A DNA stretch of 64,000 bases from Thiomonas sp. FB-Cd (GTDB lineage: Bacteria > Pseudomonadota > Gammaproteobacteria > Burkholderiales > Burkholderiaceae_C), in contig NZ_JPOE01000002.1 in the NCBI RefSeq assembly GCF_000733775.1, positions 868,001 to 932,000 of the forward strand, read 5' to 3'. Below the pieces are notes generated by a model. It ran no database searches. It was not told where the DNA came from and was given only the letters and a program-made list of their open reading frames with translations. Positions 27,107 through 36,718 of this stretch are shown piece after piece (the stretch's first letter is position 1; each line of letters starts with the position of its first letter). The position numbers were made by a program, and so were the translations under genes.

Positions 27107-27889
27107 TTACACGAAGCGCACGGCGCAGGAGCCGATGCCGCCGATCGATACGCGGAAGTTGTCGCCGGCGTGGACGGGTGCCATCGCCGCCAGCGCGCCG
27201 GAGAGAATGACCTCGCCGGCCTTCAGCGCAATCCCCAGGCGGCCGAGCGTGTTGGCCAGCCAGGCCACGGCATTGACCGGGGAGCCGAGCGCGGCGGCGC
27301 CCGCGCCGGTGCCGATGACCTCGCCGTTTTTCTCCAGCACCATGCCGCACGTGGACAGATCCACCTCGCACGGGCTCACGGCGCGATCGCCGAGCACGAA
27401 GACACCGCATGAAGCGTTGTCGGCCACCGTATCCTGGATCTTGATTTTCCAGTCGCGAATGCGCGAATCCACGATCTCGAAGCACGGCATCACGCATTCG
27501 GTGGCGGCCAGGACATCGGCATTGGTCACGCCGGGGCCCAGCAAGTCCTTCTTCAGGATGAAGGCAATCTCGCCTTCGGCCTTGGGCTGGATGAGACTCG
27601 ACACGGCAATGCTTTGACCCTCCCCGTACACCATGCCCGAGAGCAGATAGCCGAAGTCGGGCTGGTACACCCCGAGCATGTCCATCACGGCCTTGGAGGT
27701 CACGCCGATCTTCTTGCCAACCACGGTCTCGCCCGCCTGCTGCCGGCGCTCCAGCATGCGTTGCTGCACGTGATAGGCATCGTCAATCGTGATGTCCGCG
27801 AAGCGGCTCGTCAACGGCTCGATGGTGCTGCAGGCGCACAGCGCCGCGTACAGCTCGTCGCCGAGGCTGATGATCTGTTGTGGGGACAT
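27107..27889 (-). CDS. dmpE: 2-hydroxypenta-2,4-dienoate (2-oxopent-4-enoate) hydratase DmpE
   Basis: 260 aa, paralogous to DmpH: VGKKIGVTSKAVMDMLGV, QPKAEGEIAFIL with the metal-binding Glu pair, and CFEIVDSRIRDWKI. It adds water to 2-hydroxypentadienoate to give 4-hydroxy-2-oxovalerate. ATG 27889 begins the conserved N-terminus; sequence open further upstream belongs to the end of dmpD. Only seven bases separate it from dmpD. Confidence 0.95.
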   Translation of the reverse strand: MSPQQIISLGDELYAALCACSTIEPLTSRFADITIDDAYHVQQRMLERRQQAGETVVGKKIGVTSKAVMDMLGVYQPDFGYLLSGMVYGEGQSIAVSSLIQPKAEGEIAFILKKDLLGPGVTNADVLAATECVMPCFEIVDSRIRDWKIKIQDTVADNASCGVFVLGDRAVSPCEVDLSTCGMVLEKNGEVIGTGAGAAALGSPVNAVAWLANTLGRLGIALKAGEVILSGALAAMAPVHAGDNFRVSIGGIGSCAVRFV

Positions 27890-27896
27890 GGGTGGA

Positions 27897-28757
27897 TCAG
27901 GAATGGAGGGGTTGGGGTTCGGCGCTGCCGGCTTCAGCCAGAAAATTGCCCACCAGCTGGGCGAATCGCGCGGCATGCTCAATTTGCGTCCAGTGACCGC
28001 ATTGGCCATACACATGCAACTGGGCGCGGGGAATCCAGGTTGCCAGCGTGAGCGAGTTGGCCAGCGGGATCACCTGGTCTTCGCGCCCGTGCACAACCAG
28101 GGTTTGATGCGGCAAACTGCGGATATCCGCCTCCGTGCTCGCCATCGCATCGACCCAGCGCTGGCGAGGAGCGGGGAACATGGCGGCAAAGGACTCCTGG
28201 AAACCCGGACGGATACTGGCGTCATAGCGCAGCTGAGCCAGTTCGTCCGTCGCCAGCTTCGGGTCAAACGCGAAGATGTCGAGCAGCTTGCGCATGGTCT
28301 GCAGCGATGGCGTGTAGCCCCACACCGCGTCCAGCCCCGGCGTGATCGGAAAATGCACGCCCACGCTGCCCATGAGCACCAGGCGACGCACGCGCTGGGG
28401 ATGGCGGATGGCCAGCGCGAGTGCCAAGCCGCCGCCGAACGAATTCCCCACCAGATCGGTCTTGTCGATCCCCAGCGCGTCGAGCAAGCCCACAGCCTGC
28501 TCCACCCACGTCTCCATCGCGTAGCGCTGCCCCGGGGGCCGGTCCGTGTAGCCAAAGCCCACCATGTCGGGTGCGACCACCCGGGCCTGCCTGGCCAGGT
28601 CGGGCATGATCAGCCGCCAGTTGGCCCAGGCCGAAACCCCGGGGCCGGAGCCGTGGATGAGCAAAACCGGGTGTCCGTGTCCCAGGTCGTGGTAGTTGGT
28701 GCGAATGCCCGCTGCAACGATCGAATGCGCAACTTCGGGGTTGGTCCTTGAATCCAT
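27897..28757 (-). CDS. dmpD: 2-hydroxymuconic semialdehyde hydrolase DmpD
   Basis: 286 aa alpha/beta hydrolase. The oxyanion loop is IHGSGPGVSAWANW near residue 34, the nucleophile elbow is GNSFGGG near 106, the acid is in VVHGREDQVIP, and His is in GQCGHWTQIEH. It hydrolyses the ring-fission product directly to 2-hydroxypentadienoate plus formate, the route needed for methyl-substituted catechols. ATG 28757 is the first start that leaves the family N-terminus intact. Confidence 0.95.
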   Translation of the reverse strand: MDSRTNPEVAHSIVAAGIRTNYHDLGHGHPVLLIHGSGPGVSAWANWRLIMPDLARQARVVAPDMVGFGYTDRPPGQRYAMETWVEQAVGLLDALGIDKTDLVGNSFGGGLALALAIRHPQRVRRLVLMGSVGVHFPITPGLDAVWGYTPSLQTMRKLLDIFAFDPKLATDELAQLRYDASIRPGFQESFAAMFPAPRQRWVDAMASTEADIRSLPHQTLVVHGREDQVIPLANSLTLATWIPRAQLHVYGQCGHWTQIEHAARFAQLVGNFLAEAGSAEPQPLHS

Positions 28758-28770
28758 GGTCGGGCTCCGT

Positions 28771-30282
28771 TCAGAGTTTGATGCAAACGTTCTTGAGTTC
28801 CGTGTAGAACTCCAGCGAGTGCACGCCACCTTCGCGCCCGATACCCGACTGTTTGGCGCCGCCAAACGGTGTGCGCAGGTCACGCAGGAACCAGGAGTTG
28901 ACCCAGGCAATGCCGACCTCGATGGCGGCTGCCACGCGGTGGGCACGCGAGAGATTGGTCGTCCAGATGGCGGTGGCCAAGCCGTACGCGTTGTCGTTCA
29001 CACGCCTGATGACTTCGTCTTCACGGTCGAACGGCATGACCAAGGCACAGGGGCCGAAGATTTCCTCGCGGGCAATGGCCGATTCGTCGCCCAGCCCGGT
29101 CCAGATCGTGGGCTGCACCCAGGCGCCATCCTGAAGCTCCGCGGACATGTCCGGCACGCCGCCGCCAGTGATCACGGTGGCGCCCAGGGCCGCCGCCTTC
29201 TGGTAATACGACAGCACCTTGCCACGGTGCTCCTGGCTGATGAGCGGACCCATGCCGGTTGCGGGATCCTCGGGCGGGCCCAACTGCATATGTTCGGCGC
29301 CGTGCTTGAGCGCTGCCACAAAGCGCTCGAAAATCGGCCGCTCCACATACACGCGCTCGGTGCCCAGGCAAACCTGACCACAGTTGGCAAAGCACGAGCG
29401 CAGCGTACCCTCGATGGCTGCCTCGAAGTCACAGTCGGCAAACACGATGGCCGCATTCTTGCCGCCCATCTCCAGGCTCACCGGGCGCGCCCCATCGGCC
29501 GCAGCCTTCATGATGGCCGCGCCCGTGCGCGTCTCGCCGGTGAAGGTGATGGCATTGACGCCGCGGTGGGTGGTGAGGAATTCACCAGCCGAATCGGGTC
29601 CGAACCCATGCACCACGTTGTACACGCCAGGGGGCACGCCTGCAGCGTTCATCACCTCGCCCAGAAGCGCCGCCGTCTGCGGCGTCTCCTCGGAGGGTTT
29701 GACCACCACGGTGTTGCCGCACGCCAATGCCGGGCCAACCTTCCAGGTCATCAGCAGCAGAGGGAGGTTCCACGGGCAAATGACGCCCACCACGCCCACG
29801 GGGCGTCGCATGCTGTAATTGATCGCGCCCTGCCCATCGGGCGTGGCCATCTCGAAAAACTCGGTCGGGACATTCTTGATCATGTCGGCAAAGACCTTGA
29901 AATTGGCCGCGCCGCGGGGGATGTCCACGTGCCGGGCGAGGCTCATCGGCTTGCCGGTGTCTTCCACCTCGGCGGCGAGAAAGTCATCGAAGCGGCGGTT
30001 GATCCCGTCGGCGACGGCATACAGCAGATCCACGCGCTGGGCCACGCTCAGGCCACCCCACGGACCCTTGAGCGCTGCGCGCGCCGCGCGCACGGCGGCG
30101 TCCACCTGCTCGCGCCCGGCCTCCGCCACACGCGCCACCAGCGCATTGTTGAGCGGCGAGCGCTTGTCGAACCAGCGCTCGCCGGGTACGTACTGGCCGT
30201 TGATGAAGTGATGAATGGATTTGGGCGCGATCTGCGTGGCTTGCGCCGCGCGCGCCGTCGCTTGGGGCTCGGTGATCAGCAT
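28771..30282 (-). CDS. dmpC: 2-hydroxymuconic semialdehyde dehydrogenase DmpC
   Basis: 503 aa aldehyde dehydrogenase. NAD-fold blocks PWNLPLLLMTWKVGPALACG and FTGETRTGAAI are present, with general base Glu in LEMGGKNAAIV and the nucleophilic Cys in NCGQVCLGTERV. It oxidises the semialdehyde to 2-hydroxymuconate, feeding the oxalocrotonate branch. ATG 30282 is chosen from alignment with the family (INGQYVPGERWF near residue 27); a longer frame runs into the preceding gene. Confidence 0.95.
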   Translation of the reverse strand: MLITEPQATARAAQATQIAPKSIHHFINGQYVPGERWFDKRSPLNNALVARVAEAGREQVDAAVRAARAALKGPWGGLSVAQRVDLLYAVADGINRRFDDFLAAEVEDTGKPMSLARHVDIPRGAANFKVFADMIKNVPTEFFEMATPDGQGAINYSMRRPVGVVGVICPWNLPLLLMTWKVGPALACGNTVVVKPSEETPQTAALLGEVMNAAGVPPGVYNVVHGFGPDSAGEFLTTHRGVNAITFTGETRTGAAIMKAAADGARPVSLEMGGKNAAIVFADCDFEAAIEGTLRSCFANCGQVCLGTERVYVERPIFERFVAALKHGAEHMQLGPPEDPATGMGPLISQEHRGKVLSYYQKAAALGATVITGGGVPDMSAELQDGAWVQPTIWTGLGDESAIAREEIFGPCALVMPFDREDEVIRRVNDNAYGLATAIWTTNLSRAHRVAAAIEVGIAWVNSWFLRDLRTPFGGAKQSGIGREGGVHSLEFYTELKNVCIKL

Positions 30283-30406
30283 GATGGATGGATGGATCGT
30301 GAAATGGAAGGGATGGACCCTGCGCCGCGCAGACCCTGGGGCAAGCGCGACCGGGGGCGCAACGCCGGCATGACAAGGCGCTGCGAAAGCAGAGGTGAAT
30401 TGGCCA

Positions 30407-30871
30407 TCAAGGGGGCCCAAGCCCGAGGGCGTTCAGCGCCGCCCGGGCACAGTCTTCATCCTCGCTCTCGCTGCCGCCCGAGACCCCGATTGCGCCCACA
30501 CGCTGCCCGCCCTCGACGATCGGCAACCCTCCGCCGAAGGCGACAAAGCGCGCGCGCAGAACCAGGCCCTGGCGCACGGCCTCGGAATGCGTACGCAGCG
30601 CCGTGCTCCAGCCACTTGTGGCCAGCCCGAAGCTGGCCGCCGTGTAGGCCTTGTCGATGGCAATGTCAATCGAGTGCAGTGGAGCGCCTGGCATGCGCAG
30701 AAATGCCGCCAGGTTGCCTGCGCAATCCACGACGGCGATGTTGACGCGTACGCCCAGCTGCTGCGCATGCAGCGCTGCAGCCTGGGTCATCGCATGCGCC
30801 GCCGGCCAGTCGATCAGACGGGCCTCGACGCTGTGCCGTGCGGGGCTTGGAGCCATCTCGGGACTTTGCAT
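30407..30871 (-). CDS. GlcG/HbpS-like (DUF336) protein in the phenol operon
   Basis: 154 aa. The family core is seen: GVRVNIAVVDCAGNLAAFLRM, then IAIDKAYTAASFG and the glycine-rich end GGGLPIVEGGQRVGAIGVSGG. Members include GlcG of the glycolate operon and the haem-binding HbpS, and they recur in aromatic-degradation operons, where their role is unclear. It lies six bases after dmpB and 124 bases before dmpC. It is an addition to the original dmp order. Confidence 0.85.
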   Translation of the reverse strand: MQSPEMAPSPARHSVEARLIDWPAAHAMTQAAALHAQQLGVRVNIAVVDCAGNLAAFLRMPGAPLHSIDIAIDKAYTAASFGLATSGWSTALRTHSEAVRQGLVLRARFVAFGGGLPIVEGGQRVGAIGVSGGSESEDEDCARAALNALGLGPP

Positions 30872-30877
30872 CGCGCT

Positions 30878-31822
30878 TCAGGTGTACACGTCGGTGAATG
30901 AGGCAACCAGCTCGCCGGTGTGATAGAAAATTCCCGCGCCCAGGTGCTCTTCGGTCCAGGTTGTCACCGGCCGATCGGGCTGTGCCAGATAGCCCAGCCC
31001 CGCGAAAGTCTCATTGCGGTTGCCGCTCGGGTCGAAGAAATAGATCGTCTCACCGCGGGTGATGCCGTGGCGCGTGGGTGCAACGTCGATCTTCGTCTTT
31101 GTCTTCGCCATCACATCGGCGGCCTTGAGCACGTCGTGCCAGGAATCGAGGAAGTACGCGATGTGGTGCAACCCATTGCGGGGCCCGCCGACGAAGGCAA
31201 GGTCATGGGGTGTGCTGGTGCGCGTGAGCCAGGTGGCGGCCTGAATGGCGCCGCCCGGGCCGACCATGACCTGCTCGACGAGATAGAAGTCCAGGCAGTC
31301 CCGCATGAACTGCGTGTTCTCGGCCACACGGTTGACGCCCGTCTCGGGATTGAGCTCGCACATAAGCAGGCAGTGATCGAGCCAATGCGCGCCGGCCCCC
31401 TTGATGTTGTCGGGCCAGGGGTCCGGATTGGTGGTGCCCACCTCGGTGCCGACGTATTCCTTCATCGCATACAGCCGCATCTCGTGGGTGCTGGGCAGGT
31501 TGAACTTGAGCATGCGACCGGTGGATGGCAGCGTGCCTTCGGGCAGCATCTCGGTCTTGATGCCATAGGCTTCGACGCGCTTTTGCAGGGCATCGAGATC
31601 CTCGTCCTTCTCGACCTTGTACGCCACGTGGTTCAGACCGGCCTGGTCTGACGGGGTGAGGATGAGGGAATACTTGTCCCATTCATCCCAGCACTTCATG
31701 TAGACGTTGCCATGTTTGTCTTCCATGGTTTTCTTCATGCCCAGCACGCTCTCGTAGTGCTTGACCGCTGCGGGCATGTCCATCACCCGCACGCTGGCAT
31801 GTCCGATTCGCATCACACCCAT
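30878..31822 (-). CDS. dmpB: Catechol 2,3-dioxygenase DmpB/XylE
   Basis: 314 aa extradiol dioxygenase with two vicinal-oxygen-chelate domains. Fe(II) ligands are in [10 protein letters not shown] (His about 151), [13 protein letters not shown] (His) and [12 protein letters not shown] (Glu), as in XylE. It cleaves catechol between C2 and C3 to 2-hydroxymuconic semialdehyde. ATG 31822 starts the conserved [15 protein letters not shown]. The upstream ferredoxin DmpQ is known from related operons to re-reduce this iron after oxidative inactivation. Confidence 0.97.
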   Translation of the reverse strand: MGVMRIGHASVRVMDMPAAVKHYESVLGMKKTMEDKHGNVYMKCWDEWDKYSLILTPSDQAGLNHVAYKVEKDEDLDALQKRVEAYGIKTEMLPEGTLPSTGRMLKFNLPSTHEMRLYAMKEYVGTEVGTTNPDPWPDNIKGAGAHWLDHCLLMCELNPETGVNRVAENTQFMRDCLDFYLVEQVMVGPGGAIQAATWLTRTSTPHDLAFVGGPRNGLHHIAYFLDSWHDVLKAADVMAKTKTKIDVAPTRHGITRGETIYFFDPSGNRNETFAGLGYLAQPDRPVTTWTEEHLGAGIFYHTGELVASFTDVYT

Positions 31823-31838
31823 GGTGCATCTCCTGTGT

Positions 31839-32195
31839 TTACTTGGTGGAATCCTGGTTCGCCGAACAGGCGAACCCCTTGAAAAACGGTTTTTGCAGCT
31901 TTCCAGCCACTTCCAGTTCAACCTCGCATTGGGGCGCCACCCGGCAAGCCAGGCAGTAACCGTCCTGCTCCTCCTGGGCGCTGACGTGCGCCCGGCTGAT
32001 GGGGCCGAGCTTGTGGATCAACCCGCTGAGCAGGCGCACCTTGCAGACGCCGCAGCCCCCGCCCAGACAGCCCACGGGGATCCCCCGCCGGCCCAGGCGG
32101 GCCATCCCGGCAAGCAGGGACTCGGCCGGGGAACACGGAAACGATTCGCCCGTCTGCCGGATCCGGACCTGCACCTTGCGCTCGGCCTCGGTCAT
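31839..32195 (-). CDS. dmpQ: Plant-type [2Fe-2S] ferredoxin DmpQ/XylT
   Basis: 118 aa. The cluster ligands are in [12 protein letters not shown] (C-x5-C-x2-C) and CLACRV. The family reductively reactivates catechol 2,3-dioxygenase, and the gene sits 16 bases before dmpB. ATG 32195 gives the standard length; the frame open upstream lies within dmpP. The dmpP stop and this start are two bases apart. Confidence 0.93.
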   Translation of the reverse strand: MTEAERKVQVRIRQTGESFPCSPAESLLAGMARLGRRGIPVGCLGGGCGVCKVRLLSGLIHKLGPISRAHVSAQEEQDGYCLACRVAPQCEVELEVAGKLQKPFFKGFACSANQDSTK

Positions 32196-32197
32196 GG

Positions 32198-33262
32198 CTA
32201 GACCCTCTTGAACAGCGGGCTTCGCACCTGCTGGGCATCGGCGGCCGAGATGAATTTCTCGTGATAGATGTCGCGCTCGAACAGCCGCCCCTGCATGAGC
32301 GTGGTGATGCCCGCGTCGATCATGGCCGGAGGCCCGCACAAATAGGCCTTTTGCCCCGAAAAATTGTTCGAAAAATGGGCCTTGGCCACCTCGTGCACAA
32401 AGCCCCTGGCCACGCCCTCGGGTGCCTGGTTGTCCAGTTCCGAGAGCGCCGGCACGTAGGTGAAGTTGGGGTGCAGGCTGGCCAGATCGCGAAAGGCCTT
32501 GTCGTAGTACAGCTCAGCCGCGCTGCGTTGGCCATAGACGAGCGTGATCGGAAGCTCGCTGCCGCTTTGCAGCAGGTCCAGGATCATCGAGCGTGGGCTC
32601 GACAGACCGGAGCCGCCGGCCAGGAACACCATGGGCAAGCGGGCCGACTTGCGCACGAAGAACCGCCCATAGGGGCCCGACAGGTGCACCGTGTCACCGA
32701 CCTGCATCTGCTCGTGGATGTAGCCCGTCCCCAGGCCCCCCGGCACCCGGCGCACGTTGAGTTCGATTTCGCCCGAGGCAGCGACGTCGGCTGGGGAGTT
32801 GGCAATGGAAAAAGCCCGGCTTTGGTGCAGACCTGGAATGCCCAACTGCACATACTGCCCAGCCTGAAAGTGCATCGGCTGATCAAGGCGCAGGTAAATG
32901 GCCTTGATCGTCGGCGTGAGCTGCTCGATGCGGGACACCTCGGCGCTGAAGTCCTTCACCGGAATGACCTCGGCGTCCGGCTCCTCATCGATGTCGGCCT
33001 CGATCACCGTGTCGGCCTGCAAGGTGGCGCAGCAGGCCAGCGCTTTGCCCTCTTCGCGCTCGAAATCCATCAAGGCAAACGGATTGGCGTCGCCGAGGTC
33101 TGCTTCGCCCTCGGCGATCTGCACCTTGCAGGTTCCACACAGGCCGTGGCAGCAGGCGTGGGGCAGGTAAATGCCGTGGCGCAACGCGGCATCCAGCATG
33201 GTCTGCCCCTCTTGCACCTCGATCGTGGCACCCAGGGGTTCGATGGTGAGTTGATAGCTCAT
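32198..33262 (-). CDS. dmpP: Phenol hydroxylase reductase component DmpP
   Basis: 354 aa with three modules: an N-terminal [2Fe-2S] ferredoxin (HACCHGLCGTCKV and a late CC pair, residues about 35-80), a flavin domain (SRAFSIANSP) and an NADH domain (FLAGGSGLSSPRSM, AYLCGPPAMID). It passes electrons from NADH to the diiron oxygenase. ATG 33262 fits the family start MSYQLTIEP. Confidence 0.96.
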   Translation of the reverse strand: MSYQLTIEPLGATIEVQEGQTMLDAALRHGIYLPHACCHGLCGTCKVQIAEGEADLGDANPFALMDFEREEGKALACCATLQADTVIEADIDEEPDAEVIPVKDFSAEVSRIEQLTPTIKAIYLRLDQPMHFQAGQYVQLGIPGLHQSRAFSIANSPADVAASGEIELNVRRVPGGLGTGYIHEQMQVGDTVHLSGPYGRFFVRKSARLPMVFLAGGSGLSSPRSMILDLLQSGSELPITLVYGQRSAAELYYDKAFRDLASLHPNFTYVPALSELDNQAPEGVARGFVHEVAKAHFSNNFSGQKAYLCGPPAMIDAGITTLMQGRLFERDIYHEKFISAADAQQVRSPLFKRV

Positions 33263-33320
33263 GATGGCAAGCCAAGCGCCGGGGCAGACGCAGCCACCCC
33301 GACTGGCCATGGCAAAAGGT

Positions 33321-33677
33321 TCAACTGCAGGAGCCCTTGATCCCGGCAAGGCCCGGGGTCCGGAAGCGAATCACGTCCTTGTGCCCAAGGCCGTTGTCGG
33401 CCAGGCTCTTGGCCGGATCGGGCTTGAATGGCTTTCCGGACTTGAACCACTCGGCGGCGTTCCAGTCGATCTTGGCGAAATCCGGGTGATAGCCATAGAT
33501 ACCGGGGAGAATCTGCTGGGCCAGGGCGCCGAAGGGGGTGCTCGGCGGCAGCGGCAGGCAAAACGGCGCACAGAACATCAGATGGTCCTCCCATCCGATG
33601 TACAACAGCGGCGCGGGGAACTTCCCCACCGCGTCGCGCGCAGGAAAGGCGTAGGGCTTGGTGGCAGCAACGGTCAT
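33321..33677 (-). CDS. dmpO: Phenol hydroxylase component DmpO
   Basis: 118 aa, matching the small gamma-type subunit of phenol hydroxylases: YAFPARDAVGKFPAPLLYIGWEDHLMFCAP and the conserved YGYHPDFAKIDW. It associates with DmpN and DmpL in the oxygenase complex. It has no cofactor of its own. It lies 18 bases after dmpN. Confidence 0.94.
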   Translation of the reverse strand: MTVAATKPYAFPARDAVGKFPAPLLYIGWEDHLMFCAPFCLPLPPSTPFGALAQQILPGIYGYHPDFAKIDWNAAEWFKSGKPFKPDPAKSLADNGLGHKDVIRFRTPGLAGIKGSCS

Positions 33678-33695
33678 GATGGGTGTCTCCTTGCA

Positions 33696-35246
33696 TCAGT
33701 TGCTCTGGGCCTGGCCTCGCCAGGCGGCGAAGTTCTTCTGGTCTTCCGAGCCCTCGAAATCGAAGTTGTCCCGCCCAACGTTCATCTCGTAGTAATCGAG
33801 CACGGCGAGCAGTGGATCGAATCCTTCGCGGGTCGGATCGGTTCCAGGCTTGAAGCAGTTGCCTTGATAGATCTGGTGCACGGGCAGCCAGGACTGGGAG
33901 TATTTCTCCGGCTCGTGGTCGAAGATTTCCTTGCAGTGGTCACTGCAGAAGTGGTACTTGTCGCCGAGGTAATCCGATTCGCGATAGCAGATCTTGGTTG
34001 CGTCTCCCGGCTCGGTGAACAGCAGCGGAATCTGGCAGGTCGTGCACAGCATCGGCAGCGTCTTGTTGGAGAAGCGATTGCCTTGCTGTGCCTGCTCGCG
34101 CCAGTACTCCAGGCGCGGCCGGTAGAGCTTGTCGAACGTGTTCGGATATTTCGCCGCAAGCCACGTCATTTCCTCGTCCGTGGGGATCCAGGTGTGCATC
34201 GGTGTTGCGGCGGTGTAGTTGTAGAACGTCGCCCAGGCCTGGTGGCTGATGTGGTCCTTGCCTTCGCACGCGTCTTTCCACCCCTTGGGCTCGCGGATGC
34301 CGTAGCGTGCGAGATCCTTGAACAGGGCGCCGCCGTTTTGCTCGGCGTAGATTTCCCACGCTTCCTTCCAGCTCATCACGCGCTTGGGCAGCATGTAGTC
34401 CATCATCATGGCCACGAGGGTCAGCACGCGGTACCCGCGCCAGAACCACTTGTCGATCCAGCGCTGGATGATCGGCACGTTGCCCGGATCCTGCTCCAGC
34501 ATGAACTTGATGCACTCGATGCCCAGCGTCATGTGGCGCGACTCGTCGGACTGCGCGGAAAAGCCGAAGGTCACGGTGGACATGTCACCGTTGTAGGCCG
34601 CACCCGACATGAAGGGCACGAAAAGCAGGTTCGTCAGCACGTATTCGAACGAGAAACTCACTGCCGTGAGAAACTCGAAAGGCCCGGCGGTGTTGGCGTC
34701 CTCGAAGAACGACTTGGGCACCGACAGATACCAGACCCGGTCGAACCAATGGTTCGAGTGGTGCATGCCATTGAAGAACTTGTTGTAGGTCGAAAGCGCG
34801 TGCGTTTCGGTCTGGTAGTGGCGCAGTTCATCAACCGACTGCATCTGGCAGGCCACGCGGGCGCCCTCCCCCGTGAAGTGCCGTCCCACATGGGCAAAGC
34901 CCCTGTGTGCGTAGTACTCCAGCGGCGTGACGCCCTGGATGAAGAGCTTCAGCGCGTTGACGTAGCGGGCATCGGTGATCCCCAGAAACGCGTTGTTCTG
35001 GTTGAAGGCGTCGATAACGGCGTACAGCTTCTTTTCCTTCTCGCCCTGGTACTTCCAGTAGGCGTCCATCGTCAGACGGAACGGGTCTTCCCATTTGTCC
35101 CAGTCATGGATCTTGATGCCCTCATACCTGTCGTAGGGGAACACCTTGTCCATGGGCTGATAGGTGGTCTCCCAGCCCAGGCCGCGGGTCATCGCGGCGT
35201 AGCGGTCCTTCAGTCCAAGCTTTTTTTTCGGTACACGCGTGTCCAT
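33696..35246 (-). CDS. dmpN: Phenol hydroxylase large subunit DmpN (diiron oxygenase)
   Basis: 516 aa. The carboxylate-bridged diiron site is shown by the two E-x2-H-type helices, QSVDELRHYQTETHA near residue 145 and QSDESRHMTLGIE near 240. A C-terminal YHS-like zinc region has the CTTCQIP and CYRE/CSDHC cysteines. It hydroxylates phenol (and cresols) to catechol. The N-terminus is Lys-rich (RVPKKKLGLKDRY). All family marks are intact. Confidence 0.97.
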   Translation of the reverse strand: MDTRVPKKKLGLKDRYAAMTRGLGWETTYQPMDKVFPYDRYEGIKIHDWDKWEDPFRLTMDAYWKYQGEKEKKLYAVIDAFNQNNAFLGITDARYVNALKLFIQGVTPLEYYAHRGFAHVGRHFTGEGARVACQMQSVDELRHYQTETHALSTYNKFFNGMHHSNHWFDRVWYLSVPKSFFEDANTAGPFEFLTAVSFSFEYVLTNLLFVPFMSGAAYNGDMSTVTFGFSAQSDESRHMTLGIECIKFMLEQDPGNVPIIQRWIDKWFWRGYRVLTLVAMMMDYMLPKRVMSWKEAWEIYAEQNGGALFKDLARYGIREPKGWKDACEGKDHISHQAWATFYNYTAATPMHTWIPTDEEMTWLAAKYPNTFDKLYRPRLEYWREQAQQGNRFSNKTLPMLCTTCQIPLLFTEPGDATKICYRESDYLGDKYHFCSDHCKEIFDHEPEKYSQSWLPVHQIYQGNCFKPGTDPTREGFDPLLAVLDYYEMNVGRDNFDFEGSEDQKNFAAWRGQAQSN

Positions 35247-35267
35247 CTAGGGTCTCCTTGGGGGTGC

Positions 35268-35537
35268 TTAGTGCTTCCAGCTCAGCGTGAGCTGGTCGTC
35301 GTCCTCGTCGATGTGCCCCGACAAGGTGATGAGGTTGATGTGCAGTTGTTGCAGGTCGTAGCGCGAGCCTGTGCGCTCCTCGATGCTCTCGCGCCGGATG
35401 GTCAGATGCCCTGGGGCATCGATCTTGACCATGCCTGGTGATTCCACCGCAGTGGCGTTGGGGTTGTCGGCCATGATGGCCTCCACCACCGGGCGGGACT
35501 CCTCGTTGGCCTGAAAGGCGATAAATACGTTGGACAT
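35268..35537 (-). CDS. dmpM: Phenol hydroxylase activator protein DmpM
   Basis: 89 aa, cofactor-free effector of the MmoB/DmpM family: MSNVFIAFQANEESRPVVEAIM, then the conserved PGMVKIDAPGHLTIRRE. It modulates the active site of the oxygenase and is required for turnover. ATG 35537 is chosen because the family begins there; a longer frame overlaps dmpL. Confidence 0.95.
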   Translation of the reverse strand: MSNVFIAFQANEESRPVVEAIMADNPNATAVESPGMVKIDAPGHLTIRRESIEERTGSRYDLQQLHINLITLSGHIDEDDDQLTLSWKH

Positions 35538-35584
35538 GAAGTTTCCTCGTCGAAAGGCTGGGTGCAGAGGGATGGCTGTGGGGC

Positions 35585-36580
35585 TCACAGGGCAAGGCCT
35601 GTTTTACCCAGACGCGCACGAAGCTGCTGGCGTGCCTCGTCCAGCGCGGCGCGCCCCGTGCCAGGAAGCGCCATCTCCGCCACCGGCAACAGGGCACTGG
35701 CCGCCTGTTCTTCCCAGTTGCGGATCCACCGGGTCAGCAGGGCCTTGTTGTCCTCCGACTCAGCGGCCATGATCTTTGTCACGGCATCGACCCAGCGGTT
35801 GGCTTCGTCATGCCACTCGGGCATGAACGCTGTGAGCATGGCCACGGCGCTGCCGCCCTGAAGCGCAATGCGGTCGTCCACGAAAGTGCCGTAGATGAGC
35901 GGATACAGCAGCCCGTCGAGGGCCACGTTCTGGGCCACGAACAATTCCACGGGATCCTGCACGACCAGCGTGTCTTCGACGTAGCGCCGCAGGGGCTGCC
36001 ACGCCGGGTCGACGAGCCAGGCCTCCTTGGCCGCATCCAGGCGATCAGGACCCTCCATGGCGAGCGCCAGCCGCGTGAGGTACTGGGCAACTCCAAGGTT
36101 GTCCATCGCGTGGAACATGGCCGGGGCGGTGAAGGCCGTTCCATAGCCGGTGGCGCAGATTTGCGAGTTGTTCATGTTCGCCCCCCACGCGGCATGGCGC
36201 AATGGAATGAGCACCGCAAGCGCCTGGTCGCGCACCTCCTGGGGGATGAGGTCGATCATGCCGCGCGATTCGACGAACTCGAAATTGGACTCCATGGCAT
36301 CTTGCTGCCGGGCGCGGGTCATCGTCCATGAGGCGTAATAGAACTGGCGGGGATCCTTCAAGGCGTACCAGTTGCTCATCACGATGGCGGTGCGCGAGGC
36401 GTCAAAGAGCGCATGTTCCGGATCCCAGGTGGGACGGTAATGAAAATTGGTCTCGGACTGCGCCCCCATGGTGCCTTCCAGGTAGCGCGAAGCGGCCTTG
36501 TCGGCGCCGATGTACTGCGCCACATGGGCGTAGGTATGGCGCAGCGGTTTGATATCCACCGTCTTCAGGTCTATGGTCAT
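35585..36580 (-). CDS. dmpL: Phenol hydroxylase beta subunit DmpL
   Basis: 331 aa, ferritin-like helical subunit without metal ligands, as usual for beta chains. Blocks include TYAHVAQYIGADKAASRYLEG, NFHYRPTWDPEH and CATGYGTAFTAPAMFHAMD. It pairs with DmpN in the (LNO)2 oxygenase. It begins 138 bases after the dmpK stop. Confidence 0.96.
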   Translation of the reverse strand: MTIDLKTVDIKPLRHTYAHVAQYIGADKAASRYLEGTMGAQSETNFHYRPTWDPEHALFDASRTAIVMSNWYALKDPRQFYYASWTMTRARQQDAMESNFEFVESRGMIDLIPQEVRDQALAVLIPLRHAAWGANMNNSQICATGYGTAFTAPAMFHAMDNLGVAQYLTRLALAMEGPDRLDAAKEAWLVDPAWQPLRRYVEDTLVVQDPVELFVAQNVALDGLLYPLIYGTFVDDRIALQGGSAVAMLTAFMPEWHDEANRWVDAVTKIMAAESEDNKALLTRWIRNWEEQAASALLPVAEMALPGTGRAALDEARQQLRARLGKTGLAL

Positions 36581-36602
36581 CGATTGCTCCTCGTGGTCTT
36601 GA

Positions 36603-36616
36603 GTCCCCTGGGGGAC
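36603..36616. repeat. Short hairpin GTCCCC-TG-GGGGAC between dmpK and dmpL
   Basis: Six-base arms with a two-base loop in the dmpK-dmpL spacer. No T-run follows, so it is more likely an mRNA processing or stability hairpin than a terminator. Confidence 0.35.
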
Positions 36617-36718
36617 GTGGTCAGGTCAACAGATCAAATAGGGACTTCGGTGCGACCCAGGCGGCACATCCAGGCGAGCCCCAAAACGCCGCCTCGCGCG
36701 CCAGACCGGGTCGTGCGT

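Noticed and set aside
24125-35441. Several long plus-strand frames (for example 24125-25423, 25985-27412, 28696-30744, 33261-35441)
   Set aside because: All are antisense to strongly supported dmp genes and encode His/Gly/Arg-rich, repeat-like products without motifs.
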